Shown here one piece after another: positions 7,955 through 16,614 of a stretch of 64,000 nucleotides of DNA (position 1 is the stretch's first letter; each line of letters begins with the position of its first letter). Source of the DNA: Azospirillum lipoferum 4B. GTDB taxonomy: Bacteria; Pseudomonadota; Alphaproteobacteria; Azospirillales; Azospirillaceae. Under the pieces are notes generated by a model. That model did not search any database and had not been told where the DNA came from. It saw nothing but the letters and a program-made list of their open reading frames with translations. The position numbers and the translations under genes are program-made. The stretch is from the NCBI RefSeq assembly GCF_000283655.1, contig NC_016588.1:124001-188000 (forward strand), given 5' to 3'.

Positions 7955-8944
7955 ATGGCCTCCTCCTTCCTGCCCGCCTCCGCTCCCATCGGCAGCTTTC
8001 TGGACAATGTGCGCACGCGCATCGCCTCGCCGCGGGCCTACTGGCGCAAGGTGAAGGCCGATCCACGCTATGCCATCTACGACATCCTGCCCATCGTCAC
8101 CGATCCGTCCTTGCGCGACCGGCTGGCGGCGCCGATCGCGGCACGGCGGCCGCGCACACCGGGCTTCCACCCGTCGCTGGAGGCACGGGACTGGTGCCGG
8201 ACGCTGGAGAGGGACGGCATCACTCCGCTGCTGCCGCCGGTCGCCCCCTCCATCGTCGCGAGCATGCGCGCCTATTTCGAGAACACTCCCTGCCAGGATC
8301 CCTTCCGTCCGCATCTGGGCTGGTTCCGGCCCGACAGCCCACCCAGCCCCGACTCCAACATGGGCTATCACGGCATCGATCAGATCCTGCGCGCCCCCCA
8401 TGTGCTGTCTCTCTTCAACGACCCCCAGGTTCTGGAGACGGCGGAGCTGTATCTCGGCTGCAAGCCGACCCTCGACAACATCGGCTGCTGGTGGTCCTGG
8501 GGTGGGGAGAACTTCGGCGGGCGGGAGGCGGCCAAGGGCACCCAGCGCCACCACCGCGACCTGGACAGCCTGCGCGGCTTCAAGATCTTCTTCTACCTGA
8601 CCGACGTGGACGAGGACGGCGGACCGCACGTCTTCGTCAAGGGCAGCCACCGCAGCCGCCTGCTCTCCACCGGCCGCGCCCTGACCGACGCGCAGGTGGA
8701 GGCCGCCTTCGGCACCGCCGGCACGGTGACGATGACCGGTGCGGCCGGCAGCCGCTTCCTGGGCGATACCTACGGCGTCCACAAGGGTGCCCTGCCGCGG
8801 CGCGGCCGGCGCCTGCTGCTGACGGCCCAGTACAACGTCAACCGCAGTCCCCACGGCCCGACCGTCCCGCCGCTCGACCGCCGCTCTGCGGACCTGCCGG
8901 ACGGGCTGGACCCCTTCGTGAACAGGATCTACGTGGCGCCGTAA
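7955..8944 (+). CDS. Phytanoyl-CoA dioxygenase (PhyH) family Fe(II)/2-oxoglutarate oxygenase
   Basis: 329 residues. The 2-His-1-Asp iron triad is visible as RHHRDLDS (HxD, about residue 195) and the distal His in YGVHKGAL (about 275), followed by an Arg-rich GRRLLLTAQY strand expected to hold 2-oxoglutarate. The tryptophan-rich IGCWWSWGGENFGG and the acidic YLTDVDEDGGPHVFVKGSHR are family features. The segment of about 110 residues before the core has no motif I recognise. First of three PhyH-type genes here (also 25376 and 38997), which suggests hydroxylation of glycan or lipid components. Confidence 0.85.
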   Translation: MASSFLPASAPIGSFLDNVRTRIASPRAYWRKVKADPRYAIYDILPIVTDPSLRDRLAAPIAARRPRTPGFHPSLEARDWCRTLERDGITPLLPPVAPSIVASMRAYFENTPCQDPFRPHLGWFRPDSPPSPDSNMGYHGIDQILRAPHVLSLFNDPQVLETAELYLGCKPTLDNIGCWWSWGGENFGGREAAKGTQRHHRDLDSLRGFKIFFYLTDVDEDGGPHVFVKGSHRSRLLSTGRALTDAQVEAAFGTAGTVTMTGAAGSRFLGDTYGVHKGALPRRGRRLLLTAQYNVNRSPHGPTVPPLDRRSADLPDGLDPFVNRIYVAP

Positions 8945-8975
8945 GGGAGAGGACGGGGCTGCCCTTTCCGCAGCT

Positions 8976-9929
8976 TCAATTCATCGCCAGAGCCGAGGCA
9001 TAGCCGAGCTGGTAGTACAGCCGGATAAACGCCCGCAGGGGTTCCCCTTCCAGGGTTTCGACGTCGATATCGGCCAGCTTGGCCAGATTGACGTTGAAGT
9101 CCCAGCGCTGTTCCCTCAGCCCATATCGCCGTTGCGTCAGGCGGTTGGAGACCCCCTGGTAGAACATCCGCCGCATCAGCCAGCGACGGTTCAGCCGGTC
9201 GGGGTGGATGAGATGGAACACTGTCGCGGACGGCACGTAATAGGTCGCCGCTCCCGCGCTGCGCATCTCCATGAAGACCATGCCTTCGTTCGTCAGCAGC
9301 CCGTCCCCCTTGCGGCCGAGATCGGTCGAGAAGGAACGCCCGGCCATCAGCCGCTTGCGGAAGGCGCAGTTTCCCTCCCCGAACCATTCGCCCTCCCGCA
9401 GGAAGCGGGAGTCGCTGTCCCACCCCCAGCGGCACGAGAAGGAATGCATCATGTCGTCTGCCAGCCAGTCGGGCCTGGGCAGGGCGCCGAAATCCGGTTC
9501 GACCTCGCCGGCAACGATGTCGACGGCATCGCCCAGCCGGTGGAACGGCTCCAGCAGCCGCTCCAGCCAGCCGTCGCAGGCCCGCTCGTCGTCGTCGATG
9601 AAAACGATCAGCTCTCCCACCGCCTCGGCCACGCCGCGGTTGCGGGCGGAGCTGACGCCCGGCCCGGTCTCCAGGACATGGCGCAGGGGCACCCCCCGCA
9701 AGGCGAAGGCGGCCTGCCGGCTCTCGACGACCGGGCGCCCTTCCGCCAGGGCGGAATTGTCGATCACGAGGATTTCATGGGCGGAGCCTGAAGAGGCGCC
9801 GCCCACCTGCTGCCCGATCAGGCTGTCAAGGCAGGCGCCGAGCAGCTCGGGCCGCCGATAGGTGCAGATGACGATGCTGACTGCGATCTCCGGGGCAACG
9901 GCGGCGGCGGGGCGCTGGGTGGTCGGCAT
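8976..9929 (-). CDS. Family 2 glycosyltransferase
   Basis: 317 residues from ATG 9929. A GT-A fold is evident: VSIVICTYRRPELLGACLDSL at the start (here cited as VSIVICTYRRPE), ILVIDNSA, GVSSARNRGVAEA and the DxD-type metal site IVFIDDDERACDGW. C-terminal aromatic and basic residues (RRMFYQGVSNRLTQRRYG) are typical of membrane-peripheral bacterial GT2s. It starts 14 bases after the stop of the large three-domain glycosyltransferase on the same strand, so the two are probably co-transcribed and act on the same glycan. Donor and acceptor are unknown. Confidence 0.87.
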   Translation of the reverse strand: MPTTQRPAAAVAPEIAVSIVICTYRRPELLGACLDSLIGQQVGGASSGSAHEILVIDNSALAEGRPVVESRQAAFALRGVPLRHVLETGPGVSSARNRGVAEAVGELIVFIDDDERACDGWLERLLEPFHRLGDAVDIVAGEVEPDFGALPRPDWLADDMMHSFSCRWGWDSDSRFLREGEWFGEGNCAFRKRLMAGRSFSTDLGRKGDGLLTNEGMVFMEMRSAGAATYYVPSATVFHLIHPDRLNRRWLMRRMFYQGVSNRLTQRRYGLREQRWDFNVNLAKLADIDVETLEGEPLRAFIRLYYQLGYASALAMN

Positions 9930-9942
9930 GATGTTTGGCCTG

Positions 9943-12312
9943 TCAGTGATCGGCGTGAACGATGCGCAGGCCCGGCAGGCCCCAGGCGGTGACGTCCATG
10001 TCGCGCGCCATTGCCGCCAGCCCCTCGGTCTCGATGTAGCCGCGGTGGCTGTAGGGCGGGAAACACAGCCCCTCGCGGTGAAGGTCCGCGCGCACCAGCA
10101 GCGCCGTGCCGCCAACCCCGTCCAGCGGCACGGCCTCCTCTCCCGGAAAATCGCCCAGATAGCGCCGTCCGGCGCCGCGCGGCGGCTGGAAGATGCCGTC
10201 GGCCAGATGGCGCGGGTCCTCCGTCTCCCCCTCCAGCCGGAAGCTGTTGAGGTCGAAGGTCCGCCCGTCGGGCAGGACGCAATGGGGGACGACGATGTCG
10301 CGCCCGGCGGCGATCAGCCGGGCCGGCAGATCCGGCGGGTAATCGACCAGATCGGCGTCGAGCCACAGAACCCAGTCCTCGTCCCCCAGCGCGCCGGACA
10401 GCAGCCGGTTGCGCGCGCGCGCCAGCACCTCCCGCCGCCGCCGCTGGATCGCCGGCGCCCAGCGCGGCCCCTCGGGGCGGAAGCCGTGGTCGTGGCGCAG
10501 CAGCGTCACCCGGCGATAGCGCTGCCGCAGCTCCGGCAGCCTTGCGGCCAGCCAGTCGTGGGTCCCGTCGCGGCTGTCCCCCTCCAGAAAGCCCAGCGAC
10601 AGGCGGGACGGATCATGGTCGAGCCGGCCGAGCAGCTCCAGGTAGCGCGGCAGATGGGCGACCGCATCCTTCACCGGGGTCAGCACCAGCACGCTGTCCT
10701 GCCGCGCCGCGGCGTCGGCCGGGGCAGGGGACGGGGCAGGGGCAGGGGACGGGGCAGGGGCAGGGACGGCCCGGCGGTAGCCTTCCACCGGCAGGCGCTT
10801 GCCCATCTCCTCCAGCACGGCCCGGCAGCGCCCACCGTCGAAGCGGGCGGTGGCCGCCTGCCAGTGGGCTTCGAAATGGGAAGCGGCGAAGGTGTTGCCG
10901 CCATGGACGACATAGGTGTAGAGCCGCGGCAGGTCCATGCGGACGACACGGGCGCTGCGGCGCAGCTGCTCGACCACCGGCGTGTCCTCGCCGTGGCGAA
11001 GGGCGGGGTAGCGGGGCATCGCCGCCTTCTCGCACAGAAGCGAGCCTTCCCAGTCCCGTTCGCAGGACACCGCCAGCCGGTTCTCCGCCGGCCACCAGAT
11101 CATCCAGCGGCCGAGCAGGCAGGCCTGGGCGCCGGCGGCGGCCAGCACCCGCTGCTGCATCTCCAGCCGGCAGGGGTCGTAGAGGTCGTCGTCGTCCCAT
11201 TGGCAGACATAGCGGCCGGCCGCCTGGTCGACGGCGATGTTGCGCAGCTCGCCCAGCGTCAAGCTGCCGGGCAGGGAGCCGGTCTCCACTCGGATCAGGC
11301 GGATGTTCGGGCAACCCGCGTCGCGGATGGCGCGCTCCAGCGGGTCGTCCTGCGGCAGCGCCGGGCTGTCGCAGACGATGACCAGCTCGCGGTTCGGATA
11401 GGTCTGGCGCGCGAAGCCCTCGATGGCGAACGTCAGCAGTCCGCTCCGCCCCCTGGTGACCATCAGGCAGGAGATCGGCGGCAAGCCGTCCGCCGTCCCC
11501 CCGGCAGGACGTTCTCCGTCCGGCCGCCCGTCGGTCACCACCGCCGCGACCTGCCGGGGCAGTTCGGCAGCCGGTCCGGCGCCGCGTTCCGCAGCACCGC
11601 GGAACCATGTCCCCTCCCAGTAATGGACGGCATAGGCGTCGCGCGTCGCCTGTTCCCAGAAGACCGGATCGAACAGGCGACCGCTCCAGCACTCGTCCTT
11701 GGTGACGGGGTAGAGCAGCTCCGGCGGCAGCACCGTCACCGCGGCCGGGCCATCCTCATACCGGGCTCCCGCATAGTCGGCATGGGCGCGGGTCAGCAGG
11801 AAGGGGCCGGTGGCGTCCAGCACGTCCCCGCAATGCCGCGCCTCGACCAGCCGGGACAGCAGATGGTCCCAGAAGGGATGGCCGGGAACCGAGGCGAGGA
11901 AGGACGGACAGAGGATGCGCGGCAGCCCGCGCTCCGCCGCCTTCGCCAGCCGGCCATGCTCCTCCGGCTCCAGCCCGACGATGAAGCTCCGGCCCTCCAG
12001 CAGCCCGTCGATCGGACGCAGGCATTCGAAATCGAGGTCGGCATAGACCCCGCCGAAGCGGCGCAGGATCAGGTAGCGGGCCAGATCGATGCGCGCGATG
12101 GGATCGGCATAGCCGTGGAAGACCGGCAGCAGAGCCGGATGCTCCTCCGCCATGAAGCGCCCGATGTCGTCGTCGGTCCAGAACCGATAGGCGAAGCCGG
12201 GATTGCGCCCGGTCCAGCTGCGCTGAAGCGCCTGGAGACCCGGCGGAACGTCGCGGGTCTTCCAGGTCTGGTGGATCAGGCGCGGAATGGGGGAATTGGC
12301 TTCAGTCTGCAT
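9943..12312 (-). CDS. Three-domain glycosyltransferase (GT32-like + GT2 + Anp1/GT62-like)
   Basis: 789 residues in one uninterrupted frame. Domain 1 (about 9-250): IPRLIHQTWKTRDVPP, then ARYLILRRFGGVYADLDFE, the DxD region of GT32/OCH1-type sugar transferases. Domain 2 (about 280-500): ISCLMVTRGRSGLLTFAIEG and QWDDDDLYDP, a GT2 core. A proline-alanine linker (PAPAPSPAPAPSPAP, about 515-535) follows. Domain 3 (about 545-789): LVLTPVKDAVAHLPRYLELL, EDWVLWLDADLVDYPPDL and GVGGTALLVRADLHREGLCF, which resemble the Anp1/Van1 family of fungal mannan polymerases. Such stacked transferases can extend a glycan by several sugars. The substrate is unknown. Confidence 0.85.
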   Translation of the reverse strand: MQTEANSPIPRLIHQTWKTRDVPPGLQALQRSWTGRNPGFAYRFWTDDDIGRFMAEEHPALLPVFHGYADPIARIDLARYLILRRFGGVYADLDFECLRPIDGLLEGRSFIVGLEPEEHGRLAKAAERGLPRILCPSFLASVPGHPFWDHLLSRLVEARHCGDVLDATGPFLLTRAHADYAGARYEDGPAAVTVLPPELLYPVTKDECWSGRLFDPVFWEQATRDAYAVHYWEGTWFRGAAERGAGPAAELPRQVAAVVTDGRPDGERPAGGTADGLPPISCLMVTRGRSGLLTFAIEGFARQTYPNRELVIVCDSPALPQDDPLERAIRDAGCPNIRLIRVETGSLPGSLTLGELRNIAVDQAAGRYVCQWDDDDLYDPCRLEMQQRVLAAAGAQACLLGRWMIWWPAENRLAVSCERDWEGSLLCEKAAMPRYPALRHGEDTPVVEQLRRSARVVRMDLPRLYTYVVHGGNTFAASHFEAHWQAATARFDGGRCRAVLEEMGKRLPVEGYRRAVPAPAPSPAPAPSPAPADAAARQDSVLVLTPVKDAVAHLPRYLELLGRLDHDPSRLSLGFLEGDSRDGTHDWLAARLPELRQRYRRVTLLRHDHGFRPEGPRWAPAIQRRRREVLARARNRLLSGALGDEDWVLWLDADLVDYPPDLPARLIAAGRDIVVPHCVLPDGRTFDLNSFRLEGETEDPRHLADGIFQPPRGAGRRYLGDFPGEEAVPLDGVGGTALLVRADLHREGLCFPPYSHRGYIETEGLAAMARDMDVTAWGLPGLRIVHADH
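10720..10768 (-). repeat. GC-rich simple repeat encoding a Pro-Ala linker
   Basis: GGGGCAGG and GGGGACGG units repeat in phase inside the three-domain glycosyltransferase and encode alternating Pro-Ala/Pro-Ser residues between domains 2 and 3. The unit structure is prone to slippage, so linker length may vary between strains. Confidence 0.8.
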
Positions 12313-12543
12313 GGCTCTTGATGGGAATGGAGCGCAAACCGATAAGCATTTTGCCGAAGCGGCTCAATGCAAATGGATGTTCTGAATTAATCTGTCACAA
12401 CCCGTTTTATTCGACACACGCCGTTAGAGAAAATGCTTTCAGTTCCCTCCACCACAATTCTTCCCGTTTCCCGAGGCATCACCGCGGAACCGAGGAATTT
12501 TCATCAATACGGGTTGAAATTATCAGTCGCATTCAGAGGAAGC

Positions 12544-12741
12544 GCCCTGGATGCGCGGCTGGCCGAGCAGGGTGGGCTGGTCGCCGGCTTCGATCCGGCG
12601 GTCTGCCTGACGGCCGGCATGATGGACTGGCCTCACCGTGATCCTTTTGACAGTCTGTTGGCGGCGACGGCGATGCACTACAAGCTGCCGCTGGTCTCCG
12701 CCGGCGCGGCCTTCGACGGCATCGTCACGCGGCTGTGGTGA
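12544..12741 (+). pseudogene. C-terminal remnant of a PIN-domain (VapC) toxin
   Basis: The readable end MMDWPHRDPFDSLLAATAMHY, LPLVSAGAAFDGI matches the C-terminal third of VapC-type PIN proteins (the DPFDRLLAATA motif with its last acidic metal ligands). The first two thirds and any antitoxin are missing; the preceding 230 bases are AT-rich and non-coding. One usual residue is altered (SAG where SAD is typical). It is a decayed toxin gene, not a functional small protein. Confidence 0.7.
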
Positions 12742-12769
12742 TCGCCCCCGTCCCAGAACAGGCCATTCC

Positions 12770-13408
12770 ATGCCCGGACATCGCCCCTACCGCCTGCATC
12801 GCCCCTGGACCGTGCTGGACAGCCGCGAGCTGCTCGACGCCGATCCCTTCCTGAAGGTGCGGGTGGAGACGGTGGAGCTGCCGGACGGGCGGCGGATCGA
12901 CGACTATTACCAGTTCGACCAGCCCTCCTTCGCCTGCATCTTCGCCGAGACGGCGGACGGGCGGATCGTCACCTACCGCCAATACCGCCACGGCCCGCGC
13001 AAGGTCGGTCTGGTCTTCCCCGGCGGCCATCTGTCGCCCGGCGAGGAGCCGCTGGCCGCGGCGAAGCGCGAGCTGATGGAGGAGACGGGGATGGAGGCGG
13101 AGAGCTGGACCGACCTCGGCGCCTACATCGTCAACGCCAACCAGGGCGGGGCCTGGTCGCACATGTTCCACGCCACCGGCTGCCGCCGCGTCGCCGATCC
13201 GGTAACCGACGACCTGGAGGACACCGAGATCCTGCTCCTGACCCGGCAGGACCTGCTGGAGGCCATCGGCCGCGGCGAGATGCACCTGCTGACCCAGATC
13301 GCACTGGTCGGCATGGTCTGGCAGGCCGACATCGCGCGGGTGCTGTCCCGCACCCACTCCCCGGACACAGCATCGCCAGACACAGCCAGTCGAGGAAAAA
13401 CCGGATGA
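12770..13408 (+). CDS. Nudix hydrolase (ADP-ribose pyrophosphatase-like)
   Basis: 212 residues. The Nudix box runs from GGHLSPGEE to RELMEETG at roughly residues 85-108, with the two catalytic glutamates in REL-EETG. The upstream RQYRHGPRKVGLVFP strand is typical of ADP-ribose/NDP-sugar pyrophosphatases (NudF/YjhB type), which hydrolyse nucleoside diphosphate linkages. The start chosen is ATG 12770 (MPGHRPYRLH). The last codons contain a duplicated SPDTA peptide. Its TGA overlaps the ATG of the next gene (ATGA), so the two are co-translated. Confidence 0.85.
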   Translation: MPGHRPYRLHRPWTVLDSRELLDADPFLKVRVETVELPDGRRIDDYYQFDQPSFACIFAETADGRIVTYRQYRHGPRKVGLVFPGGHLSPGEEPLAAAKRELMEETGMEAESWTDLGAYIVNANQGGAWSHMFHATGCRRVADPVTDDLEDTEILLLTRQDLLEAIGRGEMHLLTQIALVGMVWQADIARVLSRTHSPDTASPDTASRGKTG

Positions 13409-13704
13409 CCCGCTTCGCCCTGTCCATTCCGATGGTCGCCGCTCCGATGGCCGTTCTGTTGACCGGCGCTCTTGCACTCCCGGCCGCCGCCGAGCCGATG
13501 AAGGGCCGCTACGAGCTGCGCTGCCAGGATCCGCAGACCCGGCAATGGACCGTCGCCGGGCAGGTCGGCGACCCGGAGATCGTCGATCGGCCCGCCACCG
13601 GCGGAAAACCGGCCGGGCGCGAGGTGCGCGGCACCGGGGCCGACGGCAAGCCGATGGTCCTGCCCATGCCGTCCGACCGCACCTGCATGCTCAGCGCGCG
13701 CTGA
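13405..13704 (+). CDS. Small secreted protein of unknown function
   Basis: 99 residues. A Sec signal peptide covers about residues 1-29, with a hydrophobic core (VAAPMAVLLTGALALPAAA) and an AAA-E cleavage site. The mature part of about 70 residues contains two cysteines (LRCQD and RTCML) that could form one disulfide in the periplasm. It has no recognised domain. Overlap with the Nudix gene by four bases suggests translational coupling. Function unknown. Confidence 0.7.
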   Translation: MTRFALSIPMVAAPMAVLLTGALALPAAAEPMKGRYELRCQDPQTRQWTVAGQVGDPEIVDRPATGGKPAGREVRGTGADGKPMVLPMPSDRTCMLSAR

Positions 13705-13892
13705 GCATGGCCCACTGACCGATGGGTGGCCGCATCCAATCGAATGGGCGGCGACCGCCAAATTGTAACATCCCCGCTGTAGCTTCCCGACGCTCGCCAA
13801 GAACAAGGCCGCGCCGAACGGGCCCCCTCCGGGTCCGGCGACGCCGCTCACGCCAGCCGCTTGCCCTGTTGAGGGTTCGGGAGACACCAGCC

Positions 13893-15821
13893 ATGACCAA
13901 CCTGCCCGTCCAATTGCCTGAAACGTCGCGCCGTTCGGTGCTCCGCGCCCTTGCCGGGCTGCCGCTGCTGCCGGTCGCCGGCATCGGCGCCGGAGAACTG
14001 CTGTTCGCCTCGGGCGCCGAAGCAGCATCCGCCAAGGGCGCGCCGGTCGCCGTCGAGTTCGTCGGCATGGCCGCCCCCACCACTGCTGCGGCGCAAGCCA
14101 GGACCGTGGTCGAGTCCAGCATGGTCGTGACCTGGGCCGACGGCTCGAAGCAGAGCTTCGCTCTCGGCTATCAGCCGCTGTTCATCACCGGCGACATGGT
14201 TCCGGACGGCAAGGGCGGCACGATCCTGGCCGGCGGCTATACCGACATCGACGGCAAGCCGATCCTCGACCGGTCGATGGCGACCCCGACCCAGTTCTTC
14301 TCCGACTGCCCGGACGGCTGCAACCTGCTGGCCCCGGTCCCGGGTGCCAAGGTGGCCGGCGTCACCGGCAACACCCTGTTCGCCGTCGTCCAGTTCGAAT
14401 ATGCGACCCGCGATTCCAAGGACGCCTCGATGTACGGCAAGCTGCCGTCGCCGATCGCCGTCCTGACGCTGGACCAGAACAAGGAAACCGGCGCGCTGAA
14501 GCTGGTGCAGTACCACAATGTCGACACCAGCCCGGCGCACGGCCTGTGGATCACCTGCGGCGCCAGCCTGTCGCCCTGGAACACCCACCTGTCGAGCGAG
14601 GAATACGAGCCGGACGCGACCGCGCTCGACGACCAGTTCCGCGCCTACAGCAAGAACCTGTTCGGCGACGAGACCAAGGCCAACCCCTATCACTACGGCC
14701 ACCTGCCGGAAGTGATCGTGAACCCCGACGGCACCGGCACCATCAAGAAGCACTACAATCTCGGCCGCATCTCGCACGAGCTGGTGCAGGTGATGCCCGA
14801 CGAGCGCACCGTGCTGATGGGTGACGACACCACCAACGGCGGCCTGTTCATGTTCATCGCCGATCAGGCGAAGGACCTGTCGGCCGGCACCCTCTATGCC
14901 GCCAAGATGGAGCAGGAAGAGGGCAAGGACATCGACAAGGGCGGCGCCTTCGCGCTGAAGTGGGTCAAGCTGGGCCACGCCACCAGCGCCGAGATCGAGA
15001 AGCTGGCCGACAGCCTGAAGGCCGCCGACATCGTCGAGGTGAAGAAGGAGGATCCGAAGGACCCGTCCTTCACCGCCATCGGCTTCAACGGCAAGACCCA
15101 GTGGGTCAAGTTCAAGCCGGGCATGGAGAAGGCCGCCGCCTTCCTGGAAACCCACCGCTACGCCCCGACCGTCGGCGCCACGCTGGCCCTGACCAAGCTT
15201 GAAGGCGTCACCGTCAACGCCAAGGACAAGACCGCCTACATGGCGGTGTCCTACATCTACAAGTCGATGAGCGACGGCAAGAGCGGCATCAAGGTGAAGG
15301 CGATCAACGCCGGCGCCGTCTATCAGCTGCCGATGAAGGGCGGCCAGACCGACCTCGCCGGCGCCGCCATCGCCAGCGACTGGGTGCCGGTGCATTTCAG
15401 CCCGGTCCCCGCCCTGGTCGGCCGCGACCTCGCCACCCCGGACGCCATCGGCAACACCGCCGACGCCGACCTGATCGCCAACCCGGACAACCTGAAGTTC
15501 TCCGAGAAGCTGCGCACGCTGTTCATCGGCGAGGACAGCGGCAACCACGTCAACAACTTCCTGTGGGCCTACAACGTCGACAGCAAGAAGCTGGCCCGCC
15601 TGCTGTCCTGCCCGGCGGGGGCAGAGTCGACCGGCCTGCAGGCGGCCGACGACGTCAACGGCTTCTCCTACATCATGAGCAACTTCCAGCACCCCGGCGA
15701 CTGGGAGAAGGGCCTGCACGACAAGGTCAAGGACAGCGTCGCCTCGCTGATCGACGATGCCTACCGCAACCGCCGCAGCGGCGGCGTCGGCTACATCCAC
15801 GGGCTGCCGCAGGCCGTCTGA
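13893..15821 (+). CDS. phoX: PhoX-family alkaline phosphatase (DUF839), Tat-exported
   Basis: 642 residues. A twin-arginine signal is at the N-terminus (SRRSVLRALAGLPLLPVAG, arginines 13-14), as expected for PhoX enzymes, which fold with Fe and Ca in the cytoplasm before export. Family landmarks visible include the LWITCGASLSPWNTHLSSEE block, LGRISHELVQVMPDERT with the following GDDTTNG, and LRTLFIGEDSGNHVNN. It hydrolyses phosphomonoesters in the periplasm to release phosphate. The start follows GGGAG. A strong intrinsic terminator lies 52 bases after the stop. I looked for a Pho box upstream but found only an imperfect pair (see rejected items). Confidence 0.88.
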   Translation: MTNLPVQLPETSRRSVLRALAGLPLLPVAGIGAGELLFASGAEAASAKGAPVAVEFVGMAAPTTAAAQARTVVESSMVVTWADGSKQSFALGYQPLFITGDMVPDGKGGTILAGGYTDIDGKPILDRSMATPTQFFSDCPDGCNLLAPVPGAKVAGVTGNTLFAVVQFEYATRDSKDASMYGKLPSPIAVLTLDQNKETGALKLVQYHNVDTSPAHGLWITCGASLSPWNTHLSSEEYEPDATALDDQFRAYSKNLFGDETKANPYHYGHLPEVIVNPDGTGTIKKHYNLGRISHELVQVMPDERTVLMGDDTTNGGLFMFIADQAKDLSAGTLYAAKMEQEEGKDIDKGGAFALKWVKLGHATSAEIEKLADSLKAADIVEVKKEDPKDPSFTAIGFNGKTQWVKFKPGMEKAAAFLETHRYAPTVGATLALTKLEGVTVNAKDKTAYMAVSYIYKSMSDGKSGIKVKAINAGAVYQLPMKGGQTDLAGAAIASDWVPVHFSPVPALVGRDLATPDAIGNTADADLIANPDNLKFSEKLRTLFIGEDSGNHVNNFLWAYNVDSKKLARLLSCPAGAESTGLQAADDVNGFSYIMSNFQHPGDWEKGLHDKVKDSVASLIDDAYRNRRSGGVGYIHGLPQAV

Positions 15822-15872
15822 TGGTAACGGTCTGACCGAGGCGGTCCATCGGACCTTCGAGACGACAGGAAG

Positions 15873-15900
15873 CGCGGCCGGGCAACCGGCCGCGTTTTTT
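15873..15900 (+). terminator. Rho-independent terminator after phoX
   Basis: A perfect 9-bp GC stem CGCGGCCGG / CCGGCCGCG with loop GCAA is followed directly by six T residues. It ends the phoX transcript. Confidence 0.93.
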
Positions 15901-15929
15901 CATGCCCTCGATCAAAAGAAGTAACTCTA

Positions 15930-15966
15930 CCGCCAAATCGCACAGTGGTGTTCGGCGGCTTTTTTC
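15930..15966 (+). terminator. Possible second, weaker terminator
   Basis: A CCGCC / GGCGG stem with a long loop is followed by C and six T residues. It could back up the phoX terminator; the loop of nearly 20 bases makes it doubtful. Confidence 0.35.
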
Positions 15967-15978
15967 TTGGAAGTGGTA

Positions 15979-16009
15979 ATCACCAATCGACCTGGGACCA
16001 ATCGGTGAT
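15979..16009. promoter_or_regulatory. Inverted repeat upstream of the twin small genes
   Basis: ATCACC and GGTGAT, extended imperfectly by CAATCG / AATCGG, flank a 19-base centre about 90-115 bases upstream of the first small gene. It has the size of a dimeric-repressor operator; the assignment is inference only. Confidence 0.35.
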
Positions 16010-16095
16010 CTTAACACCTCGTTAACTGGCCGGATGGCTCAATAAGCTCATCAGAGCGGGCAAAAGCCTCCGCCACGAATACAGGGATCGTCGCC

Positions 16096-16317
16096 ATGTC
16101 CAAGACCGATTGCGCCGCCGAGATCTTCAAGTCCGCCGCTCTGCACCTGGATATGGTCGATGAATTCATCGCCATCGCCCAGTCGAAGCTGAACAGCGTT
16201 GACAGCGAATTCACCCGCGACAGCCTGGCCGACCTGCTGTCCGGCCTGACCGAACAGCGCGAGACCTACGGCGCCGTGCTCGCCGCCGCCCAGCCCGTCA
16301 CGGCGCTCGCCGCCTGA
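16096..16317 (+). CDS. Small helical protein of unknown family, copy 1
   Basis: 73 residues, no signal peptide, predicted almost entirely helical. It shares with the next gene the pattern SAALHL-x4-EFIA-x5-L-x3-D-x2-F-x-RDSL-x-DLL-x2-LTEQR-x2-Y. This conservation across the core with a diverged N- and C-terminus indicates tandem duplication followed by selection. I do not recognise the family. The heptad-like spacing suggests a coiled-coil or helical hairpin that may dimerise. ATG 16096 is preceded by GATCGTCGCC with no strong ribosome-binding site. Confidence 0.75.
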   Translation: MSKTDCAAEIFKSAALHLDMVDEFIAIAQSKLNSVDSEFTRDSLADLLSGLTEQRETYGAVLAAAQPVTALAA

Positions 16318-16352
16318 TCCGACCGCTCCCTTTCTTCCGAAAGACCGTCATC

Positions 16353-16571
16353 ATGCCCTCCCCCATCGCCGCCCCCATCGCCAAGGACGTCCTAGCCTCT
16401 GCCGCCCTGCATCTGGAGGTGCTGGAGGAGTTCATCGCCGTCGTCCGCCGCCGGCTGGCCGCCTCCGACGATGCCTTCGCCCGCGACAGCCTGAACGACC
16501 TGCTACTGAGCCTGACCGAACAGCGTGACGGCTATCAGGCGCTCACCGTTCCGGCGACCATCAGAGCATAG
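16353..16571 (+). CDS. Small helical protein of unknown family, copy 2
   Basis: 72 residues, paralogue of the gene 35 bases upstream (shared SAALHL, EEFIA, FARDSL, DLL and LTEQR). The stop codon lies about 45 bases before the left end of an ISL3 fragment, so the reading frame is not obviously truncated, but its downstream context has been replaced. Function unknown. The two genes probably form one transcript and may encode subunits of a heterodimer. Confidence 0.72.
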   Translation: MPSPIAAPIAKDVLASAALHLEVLEEFIAVVRRRLAASDDAFARDSLNDLLLSLTEQRDGYQALTVPATIRA

Positions 16572-16614
16572 ATGCCAGGAGACCGGCCCCAAGCTGGAGT
16601 TGCGCCGGTTCAGT

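Noticed and set aside
9862-12321. An 819-codon open frame on the + strand
   Set aside because: Shadow of the three-domain glycosyltransferase, whose motifs are unambiguous on the - strand.
13763-13783. Possible Pho box upstream of phoX
   Set aside because: TTGTAAC and CTGTAGC are spaced 14 bases apart instead of the 11-base period of known boxes, so I did not list it.
13848-15800. A 650-codon antisense frame over phoX
   Set aside because: Low-complexity Val/Gly/His/Arg composition typical of GC-rich antisense frames; PhoX motifs are on the + strand.
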